Source of the DNA: an uncultured Burkholderiales bacterium
GTDB lineage: Bacteria; Pseudomonadota; Gammaproteobacteria; Burkholderiales; Burkholderiaceae_E
Reading direction: 5' to 3'
DNA length: 64,000 nucleotides
NCBI GenBank assembly: GCA_902826305.1
Contig: CADEEH010000007.1
Location: forward strand, 1-64,000
The notes under the pieces are model-generated. The model was not told where the DNA came from and searched no databases. It was given only the letters and a program-made list of their open reading frames with translations. Position numbers and translations under genes: made by a program. Each line of letters begins with the position of its first letter. Position 1 is the first letter of the stretch. Positions 25,496-34,445 of this stretch are shown here, one piece after another.

Positions 25496-27345
25496 GTTCT
25501 GTCGTGATCCCGCTGGGCTCGGACAGCACCGATGATCGTCAGGAATCGGCGGTCGGCGGCGAGATCCTCGATTGTCGCGTCGTAGCGGAGGCGCCAGTTC
25601 GGATACCCATCGGTGGTCCCGGGAAGGTTCGGTTGCCGTGCGGACATCAGCGCGTCCTCGAGCTGGACGGCGAACAACAGCGAACGTGCGCGCGCGGCGA
25701 AGGCGTGGATCGCCGCCGCGAGCGACTCGTCCAGCTCATCCGGCATCGGCTGTTTGCCGGACAGGATGTCGGCCCAGGTTGCCGGCAGCAGCCGTTCGTG
25801 CTCCAGCGCGGCCAGCAGCGCCAGACGGTCCCGCTCGCGGTCCTCGAAGTCACGCTGGCTCGCCTCCCGGGTCAGCCGTCCGGCCTGCGCGCGCAACATG
25901 ATGTCGCTTCGAGCCCACCAGCCGGCGAGTGTGGCGAGGTCGTGGGTGGCGATGCAGGCCAGCGCGAGTTCCGGGTACTGCGCAGGCGGCAGGAATCCGC
26001 CGCTGTCGCCGCGCTCGAAGTAAAGGACGTGGTACGACAGGATGTTCGCCGCCGCCATCGACGACAGGAATCCTTCGGGTACCGTGCCCAGGTCCTCACC
26101 GACGACGAGGCATCCGTGCGCTTGGGACACGGCTGCGACCGTGTCGATCATGGCACCGAGCGGATAACACACGTAGCCGCCACCACTCGGCGTGCCGCCG
26201 GCGGGGATCCACCACAATCTCGCCAGCCCCATCGCGTGATCGATGCGGATGGCGCCCGCGTGTCGCATCGAGGCATCGAAGGCATCACCGAGCGGGCGGT
26301 AGTCGCGCGCGGCAAGCACCCTCGGCGACAGCGGTGCCAGACCCCAGTCCTGGCCTTCCGAGTTGTACAGATCCGGCGGTGCCCCGATGCGTGCATGACC
26401 CACCGTGAGTCGGGGGTCGGACCAGGTGTCGGCCCCATCGGGTGCGACGCCGACGGCGAAGTCGAGATACAAACCGATCGTCATGCCGGCGGCGCGGGCA
26501 CGGGCCTGCGCGTCGGCGAGTTGTCGGTCGGCGATGAACTGCAGCCACTCGTGGAAGCGGATGTCGCTGTTGTGATCGGCCTCGAAACGCGCCACCGCGT
26601 CGCCGCGACGATCCTGCAGTGCCTCTGGCCAGTGGTGCCAACCGGCGTGTCCCCCGCTGCCCACCTGATCGGCCGAGAGTGCCTCGAACAGTGCGAACGA
26701 ACGCAGGTCCGTGCCGCCCTGCCGGCGGAAAGCCTCCAGGTCGTCGTCACCCGCCGCGTCGCCATCCTCGTACAGACGACGCAACAGCCGCGTCTTCAGC
26801 GACGCCACGGCGCGGTAGTCGACGAACTCGCCGTCGAGACGGCGGAATGCAGACGGATCCTGCTCGCGTGCGGCGGCGATCAGCGGGCTGCCGCCGGCAA
26901 TGTGATCGACGGCGATGAGGAGCGGGTTGAGGAATCGACGGGTCGACGGTGAATAAGGACTGACCAGGTCCGGGTCGGCGAGAAACAGCGCATGCAGCGG
27001 ACTGACCCCGAGGAATGCCGCACCCGCCCCGGCGGCGATCTCGGCAAGCCGCGCCAGATCCTCGAAATCGCCGATACCCAGGTTGCGGCCAGAGCGCAGA
27101 CCGTAGAGCTGGCAGGTCAGCCCCCAGGCGCGTCGACCGTGCAGGCCGTCCGGGAGGACGCAGCGTCGCGTCGCCTCGTGCTGAGAACTCGCGAAATCGC
27201 CGGGCTTCCCGGAACGTGGATCACCGTCGAGGACACCCAGCAGCGCACGCTTGGCGTCGTCCGTGATCTCCCTCGACTCGCCGGTCTCCGCGGTGTACCG
27301 GGTCTGGATGCCGTGACTGCGCGCCAGGTCGTCGAGACGGGCCAT
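25492..27345 (-). CDS. malQ: 4-alpha-glucanotransferase
   Basis: GH77 amylomaltase, 617 residues, transferring maltodextrin units in glycogen/maltose metabolism. Motifs: WGLTCQLYGLRSGRNLGIGDF near residue 73, GVSPLHALFLADPDLVSPYSPSTRRFLNPL, the nucleophile Asp in AIRIDHAMGLARLWWIP and the acid/base Glu in VVGEDLGTVPEGF. No other glycogen gene adjoins it here, which is unusual. Starts 12 bases after the upstream sugar-dehydrogenase gene, so the two are probably cotranscribed. Confidence 0.93.
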   Translation of the reverse strand: MARLDDLARSHGIQTRYTAETGESREITDDAKRALLGVLDGDPRSGKPGDFASSQHEATRRCVLPDGLHGRRAWGLTCQLYGLRSGRNLGIGDFEDLARLAEIAAGAGAAFLGVSPLHALFLADPDLVSPYSPSTRRFLNPLLIAVDHIAGGSPLIAAAREQDPSAFRRLDGEFVDYRAVASLKTRLLRRLYEDGDAAGDDDLEAFRRQGGTDLRSFALFEALSADQVGSGGHAGWHHWPEALQDRRGDAVARFEADHNSDIRFHEWLQFIADRQLADAQARARAAGMTIGLYLDFAVGVAPDGADTWSDPRLTVGHARIGAPPDLYNSEGQDWGLAPLSPRVLAARDYRPLGDAFDASMRHAGAIRIDHAMGLARLWWIPAGGTPSGGGYVCYPLGAMIDTVAAVSQAHGCLVVGEDLGTVPEGFLSSMAAANILSYHVLYFERGDSGGFLPPAQYPELALACIATHDLATLAGWWARSDIMLRAQAGRLTREASQRDFEDRERDRLALLAALEHERLLPATWADILSGKQPMPDELDESLAAAIHAFAARARSLLFAVQLEDALMSARQPNLPGTTDGYPNWRLRYDATIEDLAADRRFLTIIGAVRAQRDHDRT

Positions 27346-27357
27346 CGGGCGACACCA

Positions 27358-28506
27358 CTACCGCGTGCCGGCCGCGATCCGGTAGATCGCGCCATTCAGG
27401 TCGTCGGACACCAGCACGCTGGCATCGGGCATCACCAGCACGTCGACCGGACGTCCCCAGTAACGTCGCCCCTGCAGGAATCCCTGCAGGAACGGCTCGA
27501 CGCTCACGGCGCCGGGTCCGCCGAGGGTGACACGCACGACGTCGTAGCCGACGCGGATCGGCGGATGGGATCCGTGCCGTGCGACCAGCAGGCTGCCACC
27601 GGCCGGCGTGGCCGCCGCCCCGGGGCTGTCGAAGCGCAAGCCCAACGCGGCCACGTGTGCGCCCAGGCCCGATACCGGTGGCGTCGATCCCGAGCAGTTC
27701 CGCCGCGCGCCGAGTTCCGGGTCGGAAATGGTTCCGTGACAGTACGGAAAGCCGAAGTGTTCTCCCGCCCGCGTGACGACGTTCAACTCGTCCTCCGGCC
27801 GATCGGGCCCGAGTTCGTCCTGCCCGTTCTCGGTGAACCACAACTGCCGGGTCTTCGGATGCCAGTCGAAGCCGACCGTGTTCCGGATGCCGCGGGCGAC
27901 GACTTCGCGCGCCGATCCGTCGGTGGAGAAGCTCAGGATCGTGCCGTATTCGTCGTCACTCGCCTCGCAGACGTTGCACGGCGATCCGACGGAGACGTAC
28001 AACCTGCCGTCGGGACCCAGCGCGAGGAAACGGGCGCCGTGACGGGACTTGTCCGGCAGTCCGTCGACGATCGTGATCGGCTCGGGCAGTTGATCCAGGC
28101 GGCGATCGACTCCGTCGTAGCGAAGGATCCGGGTCCGCGTGGCCACGAAGAGGGTGCCGGCCTGGTAGGCGATGCCCACGCCGGGCTCGAGACCACTGAC
28201 CAGTGTCCGCGCCCGTGTCGCCCGCTCGCCGTCGATATCGAGCGCATACACCCTGCCCTTGCCGCTGCTGACCAGCAGCACACCCGGCGGCCCGAGTGTC
28301 ATCTGGCGTGCCTCGGCAATGTCCTGGGCGAACACCGTCACACGCCGGCCCGCCGGCGCACTCAGGCGCTCGATCCGGATGCCCGGCTGCTCGTCGCGCA
28401 GGTCCTGCAGCCACCCGCATCCGCCCAGAAATGTGCAGAGCCCGAACACGAGCGCCGCCGATCGTGTTGTCGGCCGCCGCCGCGTCCCATCGCCTGCTGT
28501 CGCCAT
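27358..28506 (-). CDS. Lipoprotein PQQ-dependent sugar dehydrogenase (glucose/sorbosone dehydrogenase family)
   Basis: Six-bladed beta-propeller of the soluble aldose/sorbosone dehydrogenase family, 382 residues. The signal ends with lipobox LGGC (Cys about residue 29), so it is probably anchored on the periplasmic side. Propeller signatures: KSRHGARFLALGPDGRLYVSVGS, GIRNTVGFDWHP, LWFTENGQDELGPDRPEDELN (PQQ/Ca2+ region), VDVLVMPDASVLVSDDLNGAIYRI. PQQ synthesis genes are not in the window. Start chosen at the ATG of the lipoprotein signal. Confidence 0.85.
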   Translation of the reverse strand: MATAGDGTRRRPTTRSAALVFGLCTFLGGCGWLQDLRDEQPGIRIERLSAPAGRRVTVFAQDIAEARQMTLGPPGVLLVSSGKGRVYALDIDGERATRARTLVSGLEPGVGIAYQAGTLFVATRTRILRYDGVDRRLDQLPEPITIVDGLPDKSRHGARFLALGPDGRLYVSVGSPCNVCEASDDEYGTILSFSTDGSAREVVARGIRNTVGFDWHPKTRQLWFTENGQDELGPDRPEDELNVVTRAGEHFGFPYCHGTISDPELGARRNCSGSTPPVSGLGAHVAALGLRFDSPGAAATPAGGSLLVARHGSHPPIRVGYDVVRVTLGGPGAVSVEPFLQGFLQGRRYWGRPVDVLVMPDASVLVSDDLNGAIYRIAAGTR

Positions 28507-28653
28507 TGCCCTTCCTGTCGCTCGCCCTGCGGCATCGGCCCGGCCGAGGCGGCATCGGGCGCGATTGCCGCGCAACGACGACGCGACGCAAGTCGGATGC
28601 CCGGACTCTGCAGGGCCCTGCACAAGAACCGACAGGCTGTCGAGATTCCCATC

Positions 28654-28669
28654 CGCCCGTTGCCGGGCG
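28654..28669. terminator. Hairpin downstream of the minus-strand lipid operon
   Basis: CGCCCG-TTGC-CGGGCG, a perfect 6-bp stem, about 65 bases beyond the stop of the small exported protein gene. It may end the five-gene minus-strand operon. No U-tract. Confidence 0.35.
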
Positions 28670-28732
28670 TGCGACTAGCCGCCCGAGCGGCGGTTTTGTG
28701 TCACAGCAGGTGCGGACACCGCGACACGCGCC

Positions 28733-29146
28733 TCAGAACGCATCGAGCCTGCGCCCCGGCATCCGGCTGGCGACCCCGTCCTTCTTCAACGTGCCGTCGC
28801 GCAGATGGTGGCTGATCGTCTCGCCGGCCTTGCGCAGGAACGAGCAGGTGTTGGCCTCGGCCCGTTCATAGACGTAACACACGCGCCCTTCCTTGACCGA
28901 CCAGCGCCCGGTGTATTCGCGCATGCCGAAATAACGCACCTTGCCTTGGATCTCGCCGGATCCGGTGTAGTACTCGATCCAGTCCTTGCCGCGCAGGGTG
29001 TGGTCGACCAGCGTCTCGACGACCTCGGCGTCATCCAGGAACGCCTCGCCGGCAGCGGCGGAACCGATGCCCGCGACCATCACCAGCGTCGCGAGGGCGA
29101 ACCGGGCCGCGTACGCGGTGGTCGCGTTGGCGGCAGCGGCTCGCAC
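28733..29146 (-). CDS. Small exported protein of unknown function
   Basis: 137 residues from a GTG start 14 bases after the glycosyltransferase stop. A signal peptide is visible (AARFALATLVMVAGIGSAAAG-E). The mature part is about 100 residues with two Cys (RVCYVYERAEANTCSF), probably a disulfide, and a Gly/aromatic-rich beta region (YYTGSGEIQGKVRYFGMREYTGRWSV). It resembles small periplasmic DUF995-type proteins, but this is not certain. Last gene of the methyltransferase-PSD-aminotransferase-glycosyltransferase operon; a periplasmic role in lipid handling is possible. Confidence 0.6.
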   Translation of the reverse strand: MRAAAANATTAYAARFALATLVMVAGIGSAAAGEAFLDDAEVVETLVDHTLRGKDWIEYYTGSGEIQGKVRYFGMREYTGRWSVKEGRVCYVYERAEANTCSFLRKAGETISHHLRDGTLKKDGVASRMPGRRLDAF

Positions 29147-29160
29147 GGCCTGGTCCGGGA

Positions 29161-30450
29161 TCAGCGCGGCGCGGTCGCCGCGGGCAGGCCGCCGGGCACG
29201 AATCGGTCCCGTGCGTGGGCGATCGCCGCATGGAAAACCGCCTGCTGCGCACGCACCACCTGGGGCCAGGCTTGCGACAGCGCGAGTGTGCGGCCGGCCT
29301 GCCCCAGCCGTCGCAGACGCGACGGGTCCTCGACCAGTGCAACAGCGGCCTGCACGAACGCGTCCGGTTGTTGCATCGGTGCCAGAACGCCGTTGTGGCC
29401 ACTGTCGATCAGCTCGCCGGCGGCGGCGTGGCGGAAGGCGACGACGGCCAGTCCGCTGGCGAGCGCCTCGAGTGTCACGTTGCCGTAGGTCTCGGTGACG
29501 CTGGGGAAAAGGAACAGATCGGCCGACGCGTAGTGTGTCGCCAGCTCCGCGCCCCGACACACTCCGGCGAAGATCGCACCCGGCAGCCGTTGCCGCAGCG
29601 CCGGGCCGCTGGGCCCGTCACCGACGATGACGAGTCGGCAGTCGGGACGGCGCCGGCGGATCGCATCCAGCGCCCGCACCAGCAGCTCGAGGTTCTTCTC
29701 GGGCGCCAGTCGCCCGACGTACAACACCACGGGCACCTCGGCTGACGCGCCCCAGCGCCGGCGCAGCGCCTCGCTGCGGGCGCCGGGATGGAAGCGCTCG
29801 GTGTCCACGCCGCGTGCGATCACGTGCAGGTTGTCGAAGCCGCGTGCCGCGAGCAGTTCGCGGATCGCCCGCGTCGGCACCATCGTGGCGAGCGTGCGAT
29901 TGTGCAGGCCGCGCAGATAGGCCAGGATCGGTCGCTTCGCCCAGCCGATACCGTAGTGTTCGGTGTAGGCATCGAAGTTGGTCCGGAAGTCGGACACCAC
30001 CGGCAGCCCGAAGGCGTTGGCCGTCCGTACCGCCGACCATCCCAACGGGCCTTCGGTGACCACCTGCACGATGTCGGGTCGTTGCGCACGCCACGCGGCC
30101 TGCAGCGCCGCGCCACACAACAGTCCCATCTTCAGTTCAGGGTAGCGTGGGATCGACAGGCCACGGACCAGCACTTCCTGATAACGCCCCGCGCGCACCG
30201 GTCGATCGTCCGCGTGCTGTCGCGGCCGGACCAGCTGCACCGCGTGACCGAGGTCGAGCAGCCCGGCGACGAAACGCTCGGCGGTGTTGGCCACCCCGTT
30301 GACCTCCGGCGGATAAGTCTCGGTGACCACCGCGATCCGCAGCCGTCCCGGGCTCACGGCGCCGGACAGCGCCGGCCTGCCCTTCGGATCGGGGACACCG
30401 GGGCCCGTCCGTCGTTCTGCGACGGGCGCGACCGTCAGCGGGGATTCCAT
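29161..30450 (-). CDS. GT4-family glycosyltransferase
   Basis: GT-B fold enzyme of 429 residues. Motifs: RIAVVTETYPPEVNGVANTAER at the start of the N-domain, VLYVGRLAPEKNLELLVRAL (nucleotide-binding loop of the C-domain) and the E-x7-E motif in TETYGNVTLEALASG. This subgroup includes diacylglycerol glycosyltransferases such as Agt, used in phosphate starvation, and alpha-mannosyltransferases of lipid carriers. It overlaps the aminotransferase gene by 16 bases, and a PlcP-like phospholipase, which would supply diacylglycerol, lies in the same locus. Acceptor = diacylglycerol is inference. Confidence 0.85.
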   Translation of the reverse strand: MESPLTVAPVAERRTGPGVPDPKGRPALSGAVSPGRLRIAVVTETYPPEVNGVANTAERFVAGLLDLGHAVQLVRPRQHADDRPVRAGRYQEVLVRGLSIPRYPELKMGLLCGAALQAAWRAQRPDIVQVVTEGPLGWSAVRTANAFGLPVVSDFRTNFDAYTEHYGIGWAKRPILAYLRGLHNRTLATMVPTRAIRELLAARGFDNLHVIARGVDTERFHPGARSEALRRRWGASAEVPVVLYVGRLAPEKNLELLVRALDAIRRRRPDCRLVIVGDGPSGPALRQRLPGAIFAGVCRGAELATHYASADLFLFPSVTETYGNVTLEALASGLAVVAFRHAAAGELIDSGHNGVLAPMQQPDAFVQAAVALVEDPSRLRRLGQAGRTLALSQAWPQVVRAQQAVFHAAIAHARDRFVPGGLPAATAPR

Positions 30451-32225
30451 GGCGAGGCTCCGATCACGAGGTCGACGGGAAGGCCCGACGGGGGTTGAAG
30501 GTCCGGCACCGGCTCGCCGGTGGTCTCGGCGGATCGACGCCGTCCGACGCGGCGCGAGAACCGGTGGGTGATCAGCTCAGTGATCAGCTCACGCAGCACC
30601 TGCCGGCGGATCGACTTCGCGGTCGTTCCTGCGGCGAGCCACCACCAGCCGTCGGCGAGCATCTCGTGCGCGGCACCGACGAAGCGCTCGATCACGGCGT
30701 CGAACGCCGCCTCGTCGTAGTTCAGGCTGAAGATCAGGCGGCCGGTGCCGACCCAGCTGAGCGCCAGGCCGTGGGCACGCAGGTAGTACTGCAGCATCCA
30801 GTGGTAGCGCCCGGGCTGTGTGTAGGTGATGGTGAAGATGCTCGACAGGCTCTCGACCCTGACCGGGACACCCGCGTCCCGCAGACGCTGGTTGAATCGT
30901 TCGGCCCGTCGGTTCCAGGTCTCGTCGAGGTCCTCGTAGACCGCCTGGCAAGCCGGCGTCTCCAGTCGCTCGAGGAACACCTGCATCGCGCAGATGACGT
31001 AGGGATGGGCGTTGAACGTCCCGCGCGCGAAGCAGACGTCGGCGGGCCGCTCCTCGTCGAAGCGACGCATCAGCGTGGCCTTGCCGCAGACGACACCGAC
31101 CGGGAAACCACCACCCAGGGTCTTGCCGTAGGTGACAAGGTCGGCGTCGACACCGAAGTACGCCTGGGCGCCGCGCACGTGGAGCCGGAATCCGACGAAC
31201 ACCTCGTCGAAGATCAGTACGATGCCTCGCGCCGTGCACACCTCGCGCAGGTCCCGCAGCCATCGTGTGTAGGCCGCACGGTCGAAGCCCGCGCGGCGAC
31301 TGCCATCGATCAGGCCGGAGTCACCCGGCGCATTGGCATTCGGATGCAGCGCCTGCAGCGGGTTGACCAGCACGCAGGCGATGTCGCCGCGGGTGCGCAG
31401 CACCTCGAGTGTGCGCTCGTCCATGTCGCGCAGCGTGTAGGTCTCCCGCGGTGGCATCGGATTGCCGACGCCCGGCTGCACGTCCTCCCACCAGCCGTGA
31501 TACGCCCCGCAGAAACGCACGACGTAGCGCCGGCCGGTGTGGTAACGCGCGAGCCGGACCGCCTGCATCACCGCTTCCGTGCCGGACATGTGGAACGACA
31601 CCTCTTGCTGGCCGGACAACCCGAGCAGCCGGCGCGCGACGTCGGCGACCGCCGGGTGGTAGGCACCGAGCACCGGCCCCAGCGATCGGGCCCGCACACT
31701 CGCTTCGTCGATGCACGACTTGTAGAAGTCGTAGCCGAACAGGTTCACGCCGTAGGAGCCGGCCAGGTCGTAGAACCGGTTGCCGTCGATGTCGATGAGC
31801 TCGACACCATCGCTGGCCTGCAGGAACGCGCCGACCGGCAGGCGTTCGCGGATCACCGCGGCGAACGGCAGCGGCACACGGTAACGGCCGATGAACTGGA
31901 GGTCGGACACCATCGGCCGGACCCGATCGGTCATCGCGAGGGTGCGGGCGAACCGTTCCTCGAAGACGGCCGCGAGCCGCACCAGCGCGGCTTGTCGCCT
32001 CGCGCTCACCTCGCCCGGCGCCCCATCGACCGCGCAACTCTCGGCAGGTTCGTAGTCGTAGGCCGGGATCCAGCGTGCGATGCGCTTGGCCATCCGCGAG
32101 TGGCCGGCCAGCGACCGGTGCTTGGCCCGCGACAGCTGCAACCGGCGGTGAAGCCGGGCGCCCGCCCACAGGCCGGCACCCGCCGCCAGGCTCGCCCACA
32201 GGCCGATCGTGATCACGTCGTTCAT
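30435..32225 (-). CDS. Membrane-anchored class III PLP aminotransferase
   Basis: 596 residues: an N-terminal transmembrane segment (about 5-24), a linker of about 90 residues, then a class III fold (glutamate-1-semialdehyde aminomutase-like). Visible: SFHMSGTEAVMQAVRLAR, the PLP Asp in GIVLIFDEVFVGFRL and the Schiff-base Lys in VTYGKTLGGGFPVG. The C-terminal 60 residues are a basic tail not usual in the family. The N-terminal anchor is odd for a class III aminotransferase and points to a lipid or membrane-bound substrate. In an operon with a short PSD, a methyltransferase and a glycosyltransferase. Reaction unknown; amination of a keto-lipid or sugar head group is a hypothesis. Confidence 0.85.
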   Translation of the reverse strand: MNDVITIGLWASLAAGAGLWAGARLHRRLQLSRAKHRSLAGHSRMAKRIARWIPAYDYEPAESCAVDGAPGEVSARRQAALVRLAAVFEERFARTLAMTDRVRPMVSDLQFIGRYRVPLPFAAVIRERLPVGAFLQASDGVELIDIDGNRFYDLAGSYGVNLFGYDFYKSCIDEASVRARSLGPVLGAYHPAVADVARRLLGLSGQQEVSFHMSGTEAVMQAVRLARYHTGRRYVVRFCGAYHGWWEDVQPGVGNPMPPRETYTLRDMDERTLEVLRTRGDIACVLVNPLQALHPNANAPGDSGLIDGSRRAGFDRAAYTRWLRDLREVCTARGIVLIFDEVFVGFRLHVRGAQAYFGVDADLVTYGKTLGGGFPVGVVCGKATLMRRFDEERPADVCFARGTFNAHPYVICAMQVFLERLETPACQAVYEDLDETWNRRAERFNQRLRDAGVPVRVESLSSIFTITYTQPGRYHWMLQYYLRAHGLALSWVGTGRLIFSLNYDEAAFDAVIERFVGAAHEMLADGWWWLAAGTTAKSIRRQVLRELITELITHRFSRRVGRRRSAETTGEPVPDLQPPSGLPVDLVIGASPWNPR

Positions 32226-32243
32226 CTCACACCCTCGCGATCG

Positions 32244-32945
32244 TCATCGCACCAGGACGGTCTCGCCGCCCCGGACACGCTGTCCGGGAGCGACCAGCAC
32301 CTCGAATGCCTCGCGCAACGGCATCACCAGATCCACCTGCGAACCGATCCGGATCATCCCGAACTTGGCGCCCCGTTCGACGCGTCCGCCGACGGGGACG
32401 TAGCTGTCGATCCCGTTGACCGTCTTGGCGCCGATCTGAACGACGTAGAACGGCAGGTCGACGCCCCGGTAGTCGGCACGAAAACGTGTCACGGTCCGCT
32501 CGTTGCGCACGATGTGTGTGCTGTTCTCGTGGTACGGCGGTCGACGCAGCAGCAGCCGCCAGTGCATCGGCCCCATGTGGACGTTGCCGCCCTGCCCCGG
32601 ATAACGTCGGATCGATTCGACCCGGGCATCGATCGGCGCGCGGTTGTAGTGCACGTCGAACGGGCTCATGAAGATGCCGATGACGATCCGCGGCTCGCGC
32701 TGCTCCTCGCCGACCAGATCCGTCAGCATCGCCGCCAGCCCCTGCTTGATCGTCACCACCGGTTCGCCGGGGGCCACCCGGCGCACATAGACCACCTGGC
32801 CGTCGGCCGGGCTGACCAGCCCCGGCGTCTGAGGCGGTGTGCGCTGCGGATCACGAAAGAACCACCAGCGGCGCCAGGCGAGATAGGCGGCAGCGGCGAC
32901 GAGCCCTGCCGCCGCCATGACCTGCACCCATGCCGCGGGTGTCAT
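32244..32945 (-). CDS. Short phosphatidylserine decarboxylase family protein
   Basis: 233 residues with one N-terminal transmembrane segment (about 7-25) and a short-type PSD domain: LVSPADGQVVYV, IGIFMSPFDVHYNRAPIDARV and a C-terminal GSxxD-type self-cleavage motif (RIGSQVDLV, Ser202), from which the pyruvoyl cofactor would form. Short-type PSDs decarboxylate phosphatidylserine or archaetidylserine; other serine-lipid substrates are conceivable. Overlaps the methyltransferase gene as ATGA and precedes the aminotransferase by 18 bases. A second PSD homologue of the long type is encoded about 1.5 kb away. Confidence 0.87.
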   Translation of the reverse strand: MTPAAWVQVMAAAGLVAAAAYLAWRRWWFFRDPQRTPPQTPGLVSPADGQVVYVRRVAPGEPVVTIKQGLAAMLTDLVGEEQREPRIVIGIFMSPFDVHYNRAPIDARVESIRRYPGQGGNVHMGPMHWRLLLRRPPYHENSTHIVRNERTVTRFRADYRGVDLPFYVVQIGAKTVNGIDSYVPVGGRVERGAKFGMIRIGSQVDLVMPLREAFEVLVAPGQRVRGGETVLVR

Positions 32946-33661
32946 GCGGGGACGAGCTCCGGCGAACGATCCTCGAGGACACGCACCAGCGCCACACCGG
33001 AGGCGAACGGAAAGTCGACGATCTCGAAGGCCTCGGTCTGGCGCGCGATGCCTTTGGTCAGGCGCCGCACGCCGGAGTGGCGCAGGAATTCCCGGACCGC
33101 GAGATTGGTATCGTGCAGCAACACATAGCTGTTGCGACGGCACTGACGCACGACCGCCATGAAGTCGTGGCTCGCCGACTTGAAGCTGTGGTTGCCATCG
33201 ATGAAGGCGAGGTCGATCGGCGCCAGACCCGAACGGTCGTAGGTCGCGAAGAACTCCTCGCTGGTGAGGCGATGGTGGGTCACGATCGCTTCGACCTCGA
33301 AACGCGCGAAGTGCGCGCGGACCTTCGCCGGGTCGTCCCACTGACCGGTGCCGCCGACCGTGCGCAGCGGCCCGTCACGCAGCAGCGAATACGACGGGTC
33401 GACGAAGGTGAGTGTGCCGCGGCCGTTGTCCTTCAGGCCAAGGGCCAGGCACACCACCGAGAATCCGTAGCCCGAGCCGATCACGACGATGTGATCCGGT
33501 CGCAGGCTGCGCACGAGGCCGTAGTAGAGAAATCCGAAACCCAGGTTCAGGAACTCCGCGTCCTCGCGATGGCCGAGCGGCCGGGCGTGTTCGAGGATGC
33601 TTTCGATCGTCGGTGCATCCAGGCTGTATCGCGCAGGCTTGCGTCGCAGGGGTTGCAGCAT
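32942..33661 (-). CDS. Class I SAM-dependent methyltransferase (Methyltransf_24-like)
   Basis: 239 residues. Rossmann motif I HIVVIGSGYGFSVVCLALGL, followed by GTLTFVDPSYS (acidic residue binding SAM ribose), and later IDLAFIDGNHSFKSASHDF typical of Methyltransf_24 proteins. First gene of the minus-strand operon, preceded by a PHO-box-like element with a CACAAT -10 candidate. GGAG lies about 7 bases before the ATG at 33661. Possible targets are a lipid amine or a sugar hydroxyl; not determinable. Confidence 0.83.
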   Translation of the reverse strand: MLQPLRRKPARYSLDAPTIESILEHARPLGHREDAEFLNLGFGFLYYGLVRSLRPDHIVVIGSGYGFSVVCLALGLKDNGRGTLTFVDPSYSLLRDGPLRTVGGTGQWDDPAKVRAHFARFEVEAIVTHHRLTSEEFFATYDRSGLAPIDLAFIDGNHSFKSASHDFMAVVRQCRRNSYVLLHDTNLAVREFLRHSGVRRLTKGIARQTEAFEIVDFPFASGVALVRVLEDRSPELVPA

Positions 33662-33690
33662 CGAGACTCCGTCCACGTCGAGTTGGACGC

Positions 33691-33725
33691 ATTGTGCGAA
33701 TCCCTCGATGACACATCCGTGACTG
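33691..33725 (-). promoter_or_regulatory. PHO-box-like promoter of the methyltransferase-PSD-aminotransferase operon
   Basis: On the minus strand: CAGTCAC-GGAT-GTGTCAT (33725-33708), two 7-base half-sites with the 11-bp spacing of PhoB sites (consensus CTGTCAT-N4-CTGTCAT), then 11 bases, then CACAAT (33696-33691) as a -10 box and the ATG at 33661. This is the PhoB-activated promoter architecture, with the half-sites replacing a -35 box. It lies in the shared region with the divergent plus-strand pair. Confidence 0.6.
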
Positions 33726-33833
33726 ATGCGAGGAAACCACTGCAACGTTTTTGCAATGTGCGCGTAGCAGACTTCCGGCCGATCGCATGCTTCGCGATCG
33801 CGTCGGACCCGCCCTCGTTCCCAAGGAGATCTC

Positions 33834-34445
33834 ATGCCGCACTTCCTGGATACCCTGCGCGAGCAGCGCTGGGATGACCACCGCTACTACCACCAGAGCC
33901 GGATCAACCAGGCGCTGCATCTGGTCAGCGCGATCAGCTTCCTGTGCGCGTACGTGCTGTTGTTCGTGGACCCGGTCGCCGCCGCGCTGCTCGCGTGGCT
34001 GGTCTCGATGACGACGCGACAGGCCGGGCACTTCTTCTTCGAGCCGAAGGGCTACGACACGATCAATCGGGCCACACACGAACACAAGGAAGCGATCAAG
34101 GTCGGCTACAACCTGCAGCGCAAGATCGTCCTGCTGGCGATCTGGGCCGCACTGCCCCTGATGATCCTGATCTCACCCACGCTCTGGGGGCTGTTGCCCG
34201 CCTCGGTGGTGTCCGGCGGGGCGTTGCGCAGCATCGGAGCCGCCTGGTTGGCGCTGGGTGTCGGCGCGCTCGTGTTCCGGACGGTGCACCTGTTCCTGCT
34301 CAAGGGGGTGGAAGAGGGATTGGCGTGGGCGACCAAGATCCTCACCGATCCGTTCCACGACATCGGCCTGTACTGGAAGTCCCCGTGGTACCTGATGAAG
34401 GGTGAGTTGCTCGACCCGATGCCCCACGCCGTGTCGCATGACTGA
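33834..34445 (+). CDS. His-rich membrane protein, possibly Mpo1/DUF962-like
   Basis: 203 residues, four hydrophobic segments. Conserved-looking His/Asn/Glu residues sit near membrane edges: YYHQSRINQALHLVS, RQAGHFFFEPKGYD, THEHKEAIKVGYN and a late DPFHDIGLYW. The H-x(4)-N-x(3)-H and GHFFFE patterns recall Mpo1-like (DUF962) 2-hydroxy-fatty-acid dioxygenases or related di-iron fatty-acid hydroxylases; this is a tentative comparison. Overlaps the downstream PSD gene by 8 bases. A lipid-acyl-modifying role would fit the locus. Confidence 0.6.
   Translation: MPHFLDTLREQRWDDHRYYHQSRINQALHLVSAISFLCAYVLLFVDPVAAALLAWLVSMTTRQAGHFFFEPKGYDTINRATHEHKEAIKVGYNLQRKIVLLAIWAALPLMILISPTLWGLLPASVVSGGALRSIGAAWLALGVGALVFRTVHLFLLKGVEEGLAWATKILTDPFHDIGLYWKSPWYLMKGELLDPMPHAVSHD

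Noticed and set aside
28679..28697. Hairpin followed by TTTT on the plus strand (CCGCC-CGAGC-GGCGG-TTTT)
   Set aside because: It has intrinsic-terminator shape, but all adjacent genes are on the minus strand, so no transcript is known for it to end.
30495..33128. 877-codon open frame on the plus strand opposite the aminotransferase and short PSD genes
   Set aside because: It mirrors real minus-strand genes with clear PLP and PSD motifs; its translation is low-complexity (His/Arg/Asp/Val-rich) with no family signature.
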